Positions 21,554 through 33,523 of a stretch of DNA of 64,000 bases are shown one piece after another. The notes below the pieces were generated by a model. That model ran no database searches and was not told the DNA's origin. It saw only the letters and a list, made by a program, of their open reading frames with translations. A program made the position numbers and the translations under genes. The stretch's first letter is position 1. The number at the start of each line of letters is the position of its first letter. The stretch is taken from positions 496,001 to 560,000 of the forward strand of contig JAHLKG010000006.1 of NCBI GenBank assembly GCA_025526995.1, given 5' to 3'. This stretch comes from Powellomyces hirtus (lineage: Eukaryota > Chytridiomycota > Chytridiomycetes > Spizellomycetales > Powellomycetaceae).

Positions 21554-22149
21554 TCAGTCGCAAACAGCTGCATAGGCCCAATTAAATGCTGTTGCGCAAC
21601 TCGGGCACCGCATGCTATCGCATCCTACTGTTCGTTCTGAAGGGGTACAGCAGGACAACAATTGAGCCCATCGAAGGAGACGTTGAGAAATTGCGGTACA
21701 CACATACCGATGAGGATGCCGCATTGAGGGCACTTTCTAACAGTAGCAAGCAGCTTGCGCCGTTTTTCAGTCTCCCTCAAAGTTGTTTGTGCTTGTGACG
21801 CTCGTCGCCTCTGCGCCTGCGCGAGTGCTTCGTCCTGCCGCTGTCGTTCCGCTTCTGCTTCTCGGAACGTTTCCTCGTTGTGTCGTCTTTCTTCCTCAAG
21901 CCGTTCTCGGAGCAAAGTTGCATGTGCTTGTGACGCTTGTCGTCTCTGCGCCTGTGCAGGTGCTTCGTCCTGCCGCTGTCGTTCCGTTTCTGCTTCTCGG
22001 AACGTTTCCTCGTTGTGACGTCTTTCTTCCTCAAGCCGTTCTCGTATCATATCCCGGCTGTGTCGTCTTTCTTTCACACGCCGTGCTTCGTTCCGCTGTG
22101 CAGGGAGAAGTAAGCACCACAGCGCTCGCTTGATAAATCCCAGCATCAT
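21554..22149 (-). CDS. Coiled-coil protein with RING2/IBR-like zinc finger, copy 2
   Basis: Two exons, 21708-22149 and 21554-21624, splice at GTATGT/TAG to about 170 residues. After a hydrophobic, basic N-terminus (MMLGFIKRALWCLLL), a highly charged Arg/Glu/Gln coiled coil contains a 45-residue unit present twice in tandem (RERLEEERRHNEETFREAE...). The C-terminal finger reads VRKCPQCGILI, then after the splice GCDSMRCPSCATAFNW, that is C-x2-C-x5-C-x4-C-x2-C with Phe-x-Trp, similar to RING2/IBR of RBR ligases but alone. The tail ends AAVCD. A RING2 by itself lacks the E2-recruiting RING1, so ligase activity is not implied. Function unknown; probable paralogue of the next gene. Confidence 0.65.
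21780..22049 (-). repeat. 135-bp tandem duplication in the coiled coil
   Basis: Two adjacent 135-bp units (21780-21914 and 21915-22049), differing at only about a dozen positions, encode two copies of a 45-residue coiled-coil block. The unit is a multiple of three, so the frame and heptad-like pattern are kept. Confidence 0.85.
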
Positions 22150-22432
22150 GGAGAATGCCTCTTGGCTGATCTGGTCAGTGGGGGTCGTGAAATTGTCACC
22201 GAGGAAAGCTTTAGTAAGGCTGGTTGTGTTTGTAGTAAGACCGCCGTTTCACCGTGCAAAGCAAATGTCTTGAAAGCGTCACAGTTTTCAGGGACGTCTT
22301 CAATAAGCATTGCACGGTTTGTTTCACAAACACTCTTTTTTCAAAAAATCTGATTTGCTATACATTAAAAGGGACTATCGTGCATGTACTACGGCTATTG
22401 ATGGAGGGTGCTCCACGACTTTGTTATCTGGG

Positions 22433-23068
22433 TTATGTTGCCAACGGTGCGGAACGCCAATAGAAACCCTTTTGGCAGCATGGGCAACGCATGCTATCAC
22501 AGCCTGCAACACGTTCTGCAAAGCTTCTGGTTACACCATGACATTGCCGACGAGAGCAGGACCGGTTACACTTACGGATGAAAGTCTCACACTTGGGGCA
22601 TTTGCGAATATTGGCAAGCAAGCTTCGTCGTTCCTCTGCTTCCTGTTCTGCTTCTTGAGCCCGTCGTTTTTCTTCCTCGGCCTGCTGCTGTGCTTTTTGG
22701 GCCCGTCGTTCGTGGTCTGCGGCTTGCTCCTGTGCTCTTTGATGAGCCTGCTCCTTCTGTTTGAGCCTTCGCGCCTTCTCTTGTCTTCGCGTCTGCTCCC
22801 TAATGAGCGTTTCTCTCTGCATGAACCGCTGCTTCTGTCGCTCGTCTCTCGCAGCTCTTGCTTGTTGTTGCCGCTCTGCCGCTCGTCGTTGCTCTGCCAA
22901 ACATCTCACTTGCCGCTGTTGTGTTGCGACGCGTCTGGCCTCCCGCGCATCGGTAGCTCTTTCCTCGCGGTCCGCAACTTGGCGCTGCTCTTCCTCCCTC
23001 GCATGTTGTTGTCGTTCGGCTTCCTGCTGTTGATCCGACGATCGGGCTTGCTGAATTACACGCTTCAT
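22433..23068 (-). CDS. Coiled-coil protein with RING2/IBR-like zinc finger, copy 3
   Basis: Exons 22576-23068 and 22433-22503 (72-nt intron, GTAAGT donor) give about 187 residues. Residues 1-145 are a long Gln/Arg/Glu/Ala coiled coil (EEEQRQVADREERATDAREA and similar). The C-terminus reads RRSLLANIRKCPKCETFI then CDSMRCPCCQKGFYW, the same C-x2-C-x5-C-x4-C-x2-C finger as copy 2, with the intron at the homologous site (phase 1 after the LI/FI pair). It ends RSAPLAT. The shared splice position and finger show common descent with copies 1 and 2. Role unknown. An upstream exon is possible, because the frame is closed by a stop 6 nt before the chosen ATG. Confidence 0.65.
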   Translation of the reverse strand: MKRVIQQARSSDQQQEAERQQHAREEEQRQVADREERATDAREARRVATQQRQVRCLAEQRRAAERQQQARAARDERQKQRFMQRETLIREQTRRQEKARRLKQKEQAHQRAQEQAADHERRAQKAQQQAEEEKRRAQEAEQEAEERRSLLANIRKCPKCETFIRKCNRSCSRRQCHGVTRSFAERVAGCDSMRCPCCQKGFYWRSAPLAT

Positions 23069-23510
23069 GTCTCGTTATCGGTGTTGCGGCTCGCTCCGTT
23101 GCTCCTGCGCTTGCTGCAGTTGTTCTCTGGCTACCTTTGGGTCTGCTGGACACCTCATATCTGCACACTCCTTTGTGGCACTACCTACCGGGCTCCTATC
23201 ATGGGACGAGCAATCGGTCATTGAACATTAGGCACTCATGTAAAACCAGAAGTTTCAGGGATGTCTTCCATGCCCCCGTCTCACATTCTCTCGCTCTCAC
23301 CCGTCAAAACGCGAGTGACGGACGTGTGAATGAATTGCTGCGCCACTGATGACATGGTGTGAAGACACCCCGGAGCTCGAAAGATGGGGTTGTGCATGCC
23401 ATGCCCCAATTGTCTCCCAGAGTCGAACGTTTTTCCTTTCGAGAAAGAGCTCCCAAGACTGTGGCATCACATCATAAAAGAAGAGGAGTTCGAAAGAGAG
23501 TAACGCGAAC
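23069..23510. other. Divergent intergenic region
   Basis: Upstream region shared by the minus-strand zinc-finger gene and the plus-strand hydrolase gene. No clear gene is seen. Confidence 0.4.
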
Positions 23511-25491
23511 ATGACCGCTGCTGCTGCCTTGCAGGGACCACGAGCACCACCGGCCCCTGTCAAACCCACGAGCAAAGCCAAAAAACAGAAGGAGGGGAAG
23601 AAGTTTGATGCACTCACACCCTGCGTCCGCGCAGCAGATTACTTGCTTTCCTACCGAGCCATCCGGGTTCTCTTCCTTGCGGCACTGCAACCACTGGTCG
23701 TTGCGCGCTATGTGTACGAACGCGCCGCGCCAAAGCGATTTGTGGCGGAAGTTGTGCGGAGACGGAGAAAGTCGGTATCGCCTACATCATCTGCTCCCAC
23801 CGCCGCGACTCCCCAGTTGATAATGGGATCGGGGTCACTGTCGCCGACGAGGTCGATGCCGAGTTTGGGTCTGAGTAGTGGTGGCCGGCAGTCGGTTACT
23901 GTGCGTCCGAAATTCCATCGGAATGCTACGTCGGCGAGCGATTTGGGCAGCGAAACGAGTGGATCTTTGTACAGCAGTATGTATCCGTCTCATGGCTGGC
24001 TGCATACGCTTGCGAATGCATGGTTTATAACACAAATCCATTGATAACGATTAGCGGCATCCAGCTCGCCGACATATATCCCAAAGCTGAACAAGTACGC
24101 GATTCTGCGTACACCCGATGCACAATTTGAGCCGATCAAAAAGTACTTCCCTTATGCGCCGATGTATTTCAAACTCGGTGCTATGCGCGTTCATTATGTT
24201 GATCGAGGGGCACGGAGCGCCCCGGGTCAGAAAACGGTTATTCTGGTTCATGGAGGTAGGCACATCGCATGTCATTTTCAATCTTGGACGCGGACTTGGC
24301 TCACCCTCCTGGTTCCTTTTTTACCGTCCGTTTTAAGCACTTACTTGGAGCTATCTATACCGCAAAGTCATTGATCCTCTGGTCGCGGCCGGTTTACGAG
24401 TTGTCGCCGTTGATCTGCCGGGGCACGGCAAATCCGACAAGCTCCCTACCAGCGGATCCTCGCTTCTGCAGCTCCAAGTCGCGGCGGTGCGACATCTCCT
24501 GGTCCACTTTGGTACCAATCAACCCGGCATGGATGTGACTCTTGTGGCTCATGGAACAGGAGGATTGGTGGCTGCTGTTGCGCTTGCGGAGATGGGCGAC
24601 GGGGACCTTGTCAAGCGCGTTGTGTTTCTGAACTCGTTCTTGCCGCCTCATCAGGTAACTGACCTTTTCATGCAAATGCTAGAGAGCACGTTGCGACATT
24701 GTTTTTCTGACTTTGGCATGTCTGATATAGGAGGAATCTACCGCTCGGGAGATTGAAACTCTGCTGCTGTCAACCTCATTGTACTACATTTTCCGCACTC
24801 ACACCCGCCCTTCCACGCATATGCGCTGCATTACAGCTTTGGCTCCGCACACAACTCTAACCGCCGCTGAATCAGTTGGCTATGACGTTCCATGTATGTA
24901 TGTTTCGGTTGACTCTGCCGCCTGAGAGGTAGTGTAGTAGTAGCTCACTATTGCGCTTGCAGACCCAACGGCACTCCACGCGCACGCGACACAAAAAATA
25001 CCTCTGTCGACTCCACTCCCGTTGTTCTCTGACCCGCTCGTCCTGCGCCTTCGGGAACTTGCTCCGCGGGTGACGGCTGGAACGCCCGTGCTCGGAACCT
25101 TGCTGAGCAACAACATGCATGTGGAGATGGAGACTGAAAAGGCCAAGCTGTTTTGGGCGGGCTATGTTGATCGTGTACTCCGTCGACGGCGCTGGATTGA
25201 TACGAATGCAGCACCGACAGGGACAACAACAACCAGTGCGAATGCAGCCGTTGCGCCGGCGTTAGTCGTTGTGGGCGAGCTGGACCGCGTCTGGAACGCG
25301 GCCGGACGCTGGATGGCGGATCTTATCGGTGCCGATGTGGTTAGGTTGCCAAATGCAGGTGAGTTTGCGACGAGGTTGTCAGGTGTTCCTGTTGTTGAGC
25401 ACACTATCCTACTTTTTGGCCAGGTCATTACGCGCCCGAAGACGATCCGGAGGCCCTTGTGCGGTGTCTGCTTGGGTATATCGGAGCGTGA
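23511..25491 (+). CDS. Alpha/beta-hydrolase-fold protein lacking the catalytic nucleophile
   Basis: Six exons: 23511-23976, 24055-24255, 24338-24654, 24731-24893, 24963-25358 and 25424-25491. A Ser-rich, Pro-rich N-terminal region of about 155 residues includes a hydrophobic stretch (VLFLAALQPLVVARYVY) that may be a membrane anchor. The hydrolase core has the oxyanion motif VILVHGGALTWSYLYR, strand-loop VVAVDLPGHGKSD, a nucleophile elbow LVAHGTGGLVAAVAL, a late acidic strand ALVVVGELDRVWN and the His loop GHYAPEDDPE. These are the features of the epoxide hydrolase/haloalkane dehalogenase group. The elbow normally holds Asp or Ser between His and x-Gly; here that position is Gly. The protein may therefore be non-catalytic. 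Substrate unknown. Confidence 0.82.
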
Positions 25492-26133
25492 TCGTGTGAT
25501 ATGAGTCAGTCTCAACTTTCCTGTACAAAATGGTAGGCGAGGATTCACGGAGCGCGTTTGGATATCGACAGTTCGGACAAAATGTCACGCAAGCCACGTT
25601 TACGGCATGCCATATGTAGGATGCGACGCACGTGCAAGCCCAACCTTTTTCTAGTATGCGAACGAGAAGTCGGTTCTTTCCTTTCTTTTCACACTGCGCA
25701 TTTCACACTTGCCGCAGTCTCTCATCCGAGTCAAACAGTCAGCGCGCGCCTTCACTGTTTCTCCGCCTCCGTTTACCGTCACATACGTTGTGGTACTTGG
25801 TGGTACTCGCCTCGGATGGGGATGGAGGGAGGTCTGATGCGGGTCTCGGCCACGCCCACTCCCCCCTTCTTTTTCCGTTTCCCCCCTCACCCCTTGCTTC
25901 ACGCTGCTGCTTACTACTGGCACATTATCATCGTTATTGTCAGTGTTGTGGCTGCGAAATAAACCGCTCAAAGAGAGAAAAGAGTCAGCTCGTTACTTTC
26001 GCTTGCAGACTGCTGTATCACTCAAACCACAAGAGTGTCCCAAGTCGTGACTGAATCATTGTCAAGAACTTTTTGTGATTCGATCAGAAAGCAAACTTCG
26101 GTCAAGGAACGCCGTTGTGGCTCATAGATAATA
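25492..26133. other. Intergenic region
   Basis: About 640 bases between tandem genes. Pyrimidine-rich tracts (25860-25900) fit a fungal promoter or 5' leader for the downstream gene. No gene recognised. Confidence 0.4.
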
Positions 26134-29100
26134 ATGGCTTCCACGACGCTTGGCCGGTCCAAGGACGATTCTTCGAGGGTTGTGCAGGTGGCTAACGACC
26201 CCGGAGCGCGACGCCACCGAAGAAACAGCACTGGGACTCTGGGAAGCATAACAAGCGAGCAGGCATCTAATCCCTATGTCGGCGGCTACTCCACCATGAC
26301 TTTCAGCCCACCCAACCGGCAGGATGACCGAACGCCCATAACGGCCGAACTGTTGCAGTACCTCGCATCCACGCAGAAACACATGGTCGAATGGGCCGCC
26401 TCTGCCGGTTTGCCAGCCGACCGCTTTGCGGATCCGCATCGAGGATTCCTGCCCTCGTTTGCCTCCAGCCTCGCCGCCGAACCACCCAAGCCTTCTCGCA
26501 CAAACCTGGACCACCGTGCCCAGCTGCAAGCTTACCAGGAACAGCAGAAACAGCTGGAACACCAGTATATGCTGCAGCAGATGCAGCAACTAGAACAGGA
26601 TGGAGACGGAAGCGAGCAGACTCTACAAACTGGTGGAGCAAAAAGCTCTGCCGGCTCTCTGGACGGCGATCGCACAGCTCCTTCACCACATCCGACGCCG
26701 TCTCTGTCAAGCGGTACAAGCAGTCGCATTGGGAAAGGAAGAAACAGAGTGCGCTTACCAGCTGTTAACCCTCATGCTATCCGAACTGCTCGAAACTCTC
26801 TCGAGCTTCCTCCTGTTGGACGACAGAACGAAGAGCTTTATTCGTCCATCCACCACCCAGCCTCTGCCTACCCATCAGTTGACACACAGCGCTCGTTCCC
26901 GAATCTGAATGACAAATACGCCCATGCTACGCGAGCAAATGGTCAGCACGTTCGGCAGGAGTCCGACGAAACGTTGGTGGCCGATCCGGGTTTCGACGAT
27001 CCGGACATGTACAGTGCGTACGAATTTCTCAACTCTTCGAGGCTGAACACTGCTTTGCATAGTCAAAGCCGCAAATCGCATGACGCACAAGTTGCTACCG
27101 AGATCTCACACCTTGTAGACAAATTTCCATTGCCCCCGAATGACGCGGCTGGGAAGGCGTTTGCTCTTGAACAATATCAGATTATGCAGGCTTGGGGCCA
27201 GCGCAAGAAAGGGTAGGGTTGCCGGACACACATCATATCATATCACTACACACGGCATATCTAATGACAACTTTGACTCGTTAATTCCAGGAGACAAGCA
27301 AAGCGTGGTGGCATAGTAACAACACCTCTCCCAAACTCACCCACAAACGGCAACACTTCGCCCGGTCCCGCTGGTGGGCCACAACCCACGTCTCTTCCCA
27401 CTATCACCCACTCGCTGACCCCGCCAGCAACCCCACCAAAGTCTAGCCGGAAACCAAAGACCGTCGACGAGTGGCTTGCCATGACAACCGGAATTTCTGT
27501 TGACACGATCAGTGAAAACACTACCGCCAAAGGAGTACAAGGTAGCGAAGGTAGTTTGCGACCAAAACACATGAAGAAGCTGTCGACCGTTATGAATGAT
27601 TGGAAGAAGAGCAGATTCCAGGGGCAAATGGTAAGTATTTTATTACACTCACCAAGAGCCACCGACGGCGATATGTAGTCTCACACTCAGCTGCGTGACA
27701 GGATCAATCAGAAGTTGGCGACAATAACCCCAACGCCTCATCATCGCATGTCGATTCTTTCATGGAGTCGACACAAACTGGTTCCTCCATTGCTCAAGAA
27801 GAGAACGTACTGCCCGCTGAAAAGCAAGCGCTCAACAAAGCGGTGCTGAACGAAATTCTGCTGGACTATACCATCACCGTCAACCGGCTTCGTGAGCCCG
27901 CTCTGGATTCTCAGCGGGCTGTTTTACGCCTCCGCAAGACGAGATCTTCCATTTGCCTGAGCTCTCAAGCCCAAGCTCAAGCAGGCAGCTTCTTGCCGTC
28001 CACACCTCCCTCCCCGCCGCCGGAACCGACTCCGCTTCCGGTGCCCGTGCTGGAACGAGCGCCGGTAGTTCCATCCAACACCATTCCGGTTCCCAAAACG
28101 AAAGTTGAGGCCCTGACAAATTATGCCAACATGATGAATCGAATGGCGCGGCCCTCCTTGGACATCCAGCGAGCAACTTTTCGCCGCCCGGTGGTGATCG
28201 AAATGCCTGCCAAACCTTCACCGTATTATGTAAATTACACTTCTGACTTAGTTCAGCTTCATCCACGGAATGCAAAGGACTCGATCGGCTCCTCGAGTGG
28301 CCGCTCTGTGATCAGAAGGTTTTTGGGAATGGGCAGTGATACAGCGCTGGACGCTGACTCTACCAAACCAAATGCCCCTGATTCGAACATGGCGGACGTC
28401 AAGGAGAACGGCGCGGAGGACGGTGACATCAACGCATCCTCACACCACCAACCTTTGGCGGAAACTGCAAAGGGAAAGGGCCCAGCAAAAGGCGAGAGAC
28501 AAAGTTTCTTGGTCTTGAAGAGAAAGATATCCCGTTCTTCCCTAACTGGTGCGAACAGCGGCCAGTCCCGCAAAGCTACGGCACCCAAAGAGAACGTCAG
28601 GAGCATTTTCAATAAATCGAAGCGAGCCCCAGCCTCAACTCCACCTCAGCCACAGCAGCCTACGCAGCCAGTGCAGCAGAAGCCTCAGTTTGGGAACAGG
28701 ACAACCTCGCCACGCGCAACCACCGATGATACTGCTCAGAAGTTTACCCTCGACCTCCCTGCGATTTCTGAAGCAAATGGAGTTGTGAGCGCATCTGGCA
28801 ATGCTACTTCTGCCACACACATTGACGGTACCCCGTCTATTAGCGATGAAAGCTCCTGTGATGATGATGATGATGCTGCAGCAGAGGTTGGCAAGAATGG
28901 TTGTGGAGGGCCGACACCTAGCCCGCGGACAGACTCGCTCGGTGCCGTCCCAGCTTTGGCTCTTCCTTCCATCGCGGCAAATCACCCCATGGGCGAATCG
29001 ACACCCGTCTCTCCTGTGCCCGACCCGGAGGACGCGACTGCCTCGATCGCCAGGCGGACTCTCCCCCGCACTGGGAGTGACCGTGTACCAAGCAACAAAC

Positions 29101-29264
29101 AGCACATCCGAACCAGCCTTCAGCTGACTCGAGAAGGAGTCCCGTTCCAGATGCCCAAACGCGGACATCGCGCGGCCCCCCCGCGCGTAATGAACCTGTT
29201 CCAGAAATTCCGGCCCAGCGACGCCTCAACAGCAGCATCACCCACCTCATCATTATCTTCCTAA
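26134..29264 (+). CDS. Large disordered protein of unknown function
   Basis: Exons 26134-27212, 27291-27630 and 27702-29264 join in frame to about 993 residues. I do not recognise a domain. It is rich in Ser, Pro, Thr and Gln, with a Gln/Leu-rich helix near residues 130-160 (AYQEQQKQLEHQYMLQQMQQ), a basic patch (SSRKPKTVDEWLAMTTGISV) and an Asp run from a GAT repeat near 28858. Two similar short segments occur in the C-terminal half: TVNRLREPALDSQRAVLRLR and MMNRMARPSLDIQRATFRRP, a degenerate internal repeat about 70 residues apart. Many Ser/Thr-Pro sites suggest kinase regulation. It could be a cytoskeletal or signalling scaffold, but nothing proves this. Confidence 0.8.
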
Positions 29265-30808
29265 TTTTCCGTTTTCTTTCTTTCTTTCGGAGCTTGGCCT
29301 CTGATTTTTGTTTTTTGTCCATAGTAGTCTTGGTCCCCCAGCATTTCTTTGTTGATTTTTTTTTCTTCTGTTCTGGTGTATGAAAAGGGTGTATATATAT
29401 ATATGTGTTGGCAGTTATATATAGTCTAATTTTGAGCTTCTTGCTTTCTTGAATGACGACGATAAAAAGTGTGCTCTTGACCTGTACTCCAACCACTTTT
29501 GCCAAAACTTGTTTAACGCGTCGCAAATCAGCTACTAGTATCCATTCGAGTGAAAGACTATCGATGCTGTACATAGCTGAGCGGCAAGGTTCCTCAAAAC
29601 GGTACGGGTCATCAGTACGACTGAGATGATCACATTGTTCTGGCCACTTTTGGAAAAATCTGGAACTTGAACGGCTGAATACCTTGCGTAGAAGTAGCTC
29701 TGCCCAAGCTGTCACAAACTCCGCAACCTACGGGACCCGGCCCATATCACTACAATTTGGTGTGTGCGTAATGCGTATTACATGAATTCTCCCGAAAAGG
29801 GCCAACTCCCCGGAGAATAGCCGAGAAGGGAGTTTCGTCAAGTCCACAATCACTATTGACAAATTCAGTTTGATGAGGTAGTAGTAGTTTCCGTATTAAT
29901 ACGTTCGGACCAAAAAAAAAGCATTTGCCTAACGTGGTAAAGTAAATGTCACGCCTTCTGTACTACTACCAAATCGTACAAGTATCCGAACGCGCGTCCG
30001 GAGATCTCGTGCCCAAAAGAACTGTCCGTACCGTACGTCAGAGTTCTTAGCACACCAGACTGTCGGACCTGCTCCCGGCCGGACAGTTGACAATGGGCCT
30101 GGGTTGTGTGGGGGTGTTGTCTCACTTCGTATGCCAGTCGGGCAATGTTGGTGTGGCGCTAAAACACGCACGTGTGAGAAGGGGGAGATATCAGCCCCCA
30201 GAAGTGTGCCCAATTCCATCCCCAAACGAGTGTGAAGTTTGGAACTAAGGGGGTGATGATGATGAAGAAGGAGACAAGGAAGTTGAAAGATCTGCGGTGT
30301 CACTTTAACCACAATCACCACCCTGCTACGTTGTGCGCTACATTGTGCTCAAAAGCCACCACCGTGGAGTTGACACAGAGAGTCGGGGCACTGACACACT
30401 TACAGGACGACGTCCAGGGAGAAGCGAGGCGTGTTCCTCAATTTGTCATTTTGCATCGTCACTCCCCACGACGACCCCCAGACTTTCAACACACAAACAC
30501 AACCGACCCACCTTCTTCCTACCGGCTTCCGGACCTCTGGCTGACGGCAATATAATTTTAGTGGCTTTGCTCTGCTTGCTCTGCTAGCTCGTTGCATCAT
30601 ATATCGTTGTAAGAAGGCCTCCCTCGACCGTCTCTGCTTCCTTTTTTCGTCTCCTTTTGATTTTGTTGCGGGCCTCGCTCACCCACCCACATCACACACG
30701 ACTTACTCGCATTTGACTCGTCCTCGCCCTCCTTCCACCCCTAAAACCACTTGTTCGCTGTTGTATATCAGTGTAGTCGATTGTTATCGATATTTTTTTC
30801 GCGCATCG
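29265..30808. other. 1.5-kb intergenic region before the Zn2Cys6 gene
   Basis: No convincing gene. It includes a (TA)n run at about 29391-29404, and C/T-rich sequence at 30600-30750 immediately before the next start codon, like fungal promoters or long 5' leaders. The size suits a regulated transcription-factor gene. Confidence 0.5.
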
Positions 30809-33523
30809 ATGTCGACCTCCGTTTCCTCCTCACACGCTTCTCCGCCGCCCAACGGCGACTCTACCACACAAGAGAAGGTTGTCAAGACAAGAAAACCTCG
30901 TGTACAAGCTTGCGGTATGGGATTGTATTGTGTGCATGTCGTTGTTCCGTGGGAAGGTCCAGACACGTGCTCATGGAACTTGTCACACTCGCACATGCTC
31001 ATTTCTCTCTCCCCCCCATTGTGATCACTCTAGACCGCTGCCGAACTCGAAAGCGGAAATGCAACGGCGCACACCCAACATGCAGCAACTGCGAAACCGC
31101 GCGGTCGAGAGGCCAGCTGGACGTGGCGTGCACGTACGCGGAAAAGAAGAAACGGCCGAGACGACAGCGCCGCGATATTCTCCTCGGGCGGCTAGAAGCC
31201 CTCGAGGCGCTCCTCCGACCGCTTCAGGCCGATGCCGCGGCTGCTGACGGCCCCGCGGCCACCACCGTCGCTGCAACGAGAGCCGAGATTGCGGGGATCC
31301 TCCAGGGCCTGGCAGGATCGAGGTCGACGGAGAAGATGGATGATGGATCAGAAAGTGGCGACAACAGCGAGGAGGAAGATGATAGCCCCGGAAATGACGA
31401 TAACATGGAGTCCTCATTGCCATCTAATCGCGGCTCGTTTCACCAGTCCAACGGCACACCTGAAAATTCGTACATCTATTCCTCTCCGCCCCAATCGAAT
31501 CCATATGCATCAGATGATGAAGACCTGTTGGATGGGTCCCCGGCAATGACTATTTCCGACATGAGCAGTAACCACGACGTGCCCCTCTTTGATGCCATCT
31601 CGTGGCCGGCATTGGTGTCAGGCACCGTCTCCCCTGGCCCGGCTACCTTGACATATACTATCAACCCAAACATTCTCAGCTCACCGCCCTCGCACCCAGG
31701 GGTGCCCAGCCACCCGGCGCTCAACAGCAGTCCCAACCAACCTCCCGCCCAAGCCAGCTTTGAGCCGCCACACCTCTTCACCCACCTCATCTCCCTCTAC
31801 TTTCAATGCATCAACCCCTGCATGCCCGTGTTTGACGAAGACGATTTCTTCTCCAACTTGATACCGAACAACAACCATCCGCCGGCGGTCCTTTACGCCA
31901 TGTACATGTACGGCGCCCCGCATTCCCGACACCCGGCTTTGTTTCAAGAACCCTACAGGAATCCCTTGGCCGCGTCGGAGCTGTTCCATGCGGAAGCGAC
32001 GCGGTCATTGGACACGATTGAGAACGTCGTTACGAGAATGCAGGTGCTGGTCATGCTTGGTAAATGGAGTTTTGGCATGAACCAGCCTGCGCGCGCGTAT
32101 CAGTATCTATGTAAGTGGAATGAACTGACCCAAAGGCGTTGAATTATGGCTTTTTTGGAGACTCATATTCTTTTCAATGACGGTAGCATCGGCAATTCAA
32201 GCGAGCGAACGTGCGCGATTAGGATACGTGGGCGGTCACGAAAAGCAACGTCTTCTCGCCCTCTGGGGCCCAGCACCCGTCGACAACCCACTACACACCC
32301 TGCGCTCTATGCGGCTCACGTGGTCTCTCTGCTTCACCTCCGATACGTACATCTCTATGACCACGGACGTGAGCCCCACCATTGAAGAGTCCAACTACGT
32401 GCACCTTTTAGCCGAAGCCGTCGAGAACTCGCGCGCGCTTCAACTCAACCCGGACGCCGCGCAGGTGCCACCCCAGGGGGACGGCTCCTGGCGACGCATC
32501 TTGGAAGGACACCCGTCCTTTTCTGTCCATGATTTCAGACCGCCGGCGTGGGCCCCGCCTATTGGAGCCCTCGAACTGACATGTTCCCGCACCAAACCCT
32601 GGTTCACGCAGCTGCAATTCATCTTGCGCCGCATCACCCGCTTTGCTCGCTCCGTGCCGTTCAACTCGCACCGATACGACGGCACCTCGGCGGGCATCGT
32701 CTTCTCCGTGCTCCCGAATTCGGGAGGCGCGACCTCGCAGGACCGCGAGGTGGAACGCATGCGCCTGCACAATGTCCTCATCGACTGGTGGGGCACCATA
32801 CCTCACGAGGAACGCGCTTTTACTGACCTCGATGCCTTCCGAACCGGAAAGCAACTGCCGCCTCTCCCAAGCGTGTCCCAGCTCGGCAGTTTCCAGTTCG
32901 CCATGATGAACTCTTTTTTTGTCGCGGCCTTCTCCATGCTTCATCACCGTGAAGGACCCGACCTCGACGTTGCGGTCTCTCCCCTCGAATACCCAACCAG
33001 CAACGCCACATCCCCGCCAACACCGCCCGCTACGTCCCGCGAAATTCTCATGTACGCTCTCCGCGCACAGATCTTCCTGATCCGCTCCATCTACGCAATG
33101 CATGGCTTTGACGCCATCCCACCCGCTCCCTCCACCAACTCCTCCCCAACCGCCTACGTCCCCTTCTCGGCGGCCTACCCGCCTCCGCCCAACCTCCTGG
33201 TACAAAACCCAATGACGCTTTACGCGTGCTGGTGCGTCTGCGAAGCCGCCCTCGTGGACCTGTCCCGCATATCCCACACGGACCCGCAAAAGCAACTCAT
33301 GCAGGACGAACTCTTTGCGGCTGTCTCGACCGTCTTCTTGCCGATGCTGGACTCGTCGGTGAGAATCTGGACAGTCATGCGCATCTATGCGGCACGATTG
33401 AGAGATGCCGCGCATAAAATCGTTATGGGTGAACAAGTGTGGCCAATGCGGGGACACATGGGATCCACGCTGGCGGATGTTGCCGATATGGCTAACAATT
33501 TGGGCTCGTCCCTCCGGGTCTAG
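30809..33523 (+). CDS. Zn2Cys6 fungal transcription factor with middle homology region
   Basis: Exons 30809-30914, 31034-32110 and 32187-33523 give about 839 residues. The first intron splits the DNA-binding cluster: the joined sequence reads QACDRCRTRKRKCNG, HPTCSNC and VACTY, a complete six-Cys binuclear zinc cluster, followed by a basic linker (KKKRPRRQRRD) and a likely dimerisation helix (LLGRLEALEALLRPLQ). An acidic Ser-rich stretch follows. The fungal-specific middle region starts around LFTHLISLYFQCINPCMPVF and contains FFSNLIPNN and SMRLTWSLCF. Such proteins are nuclear, bind CGG half-sites and often control metabolism. The regulated genes cannot be told from the neighbourhood, since there is no biosynthetic cluster here. 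Confidence 0.92.

Noticed and set aside
20694..23068. Idea that ATX1 and the coiled-coil zinc-finger genes form a metal-related cluster
   Set aside because: The fingers look like structural zinc modules of the RING2 type; proximity to a copper chaperone is the only link.
22310..23224. 304-codon plus-strand ORF with Leu/Ser-rich hydrophobic runs
   Set aside because: It is antisense to the charged coiled coil: Glu/Arg/Gln codons read as Leu/Ser/Cys on the other strand. The coiled-coil/zinc-finger reading has an intron matching the paralogue.
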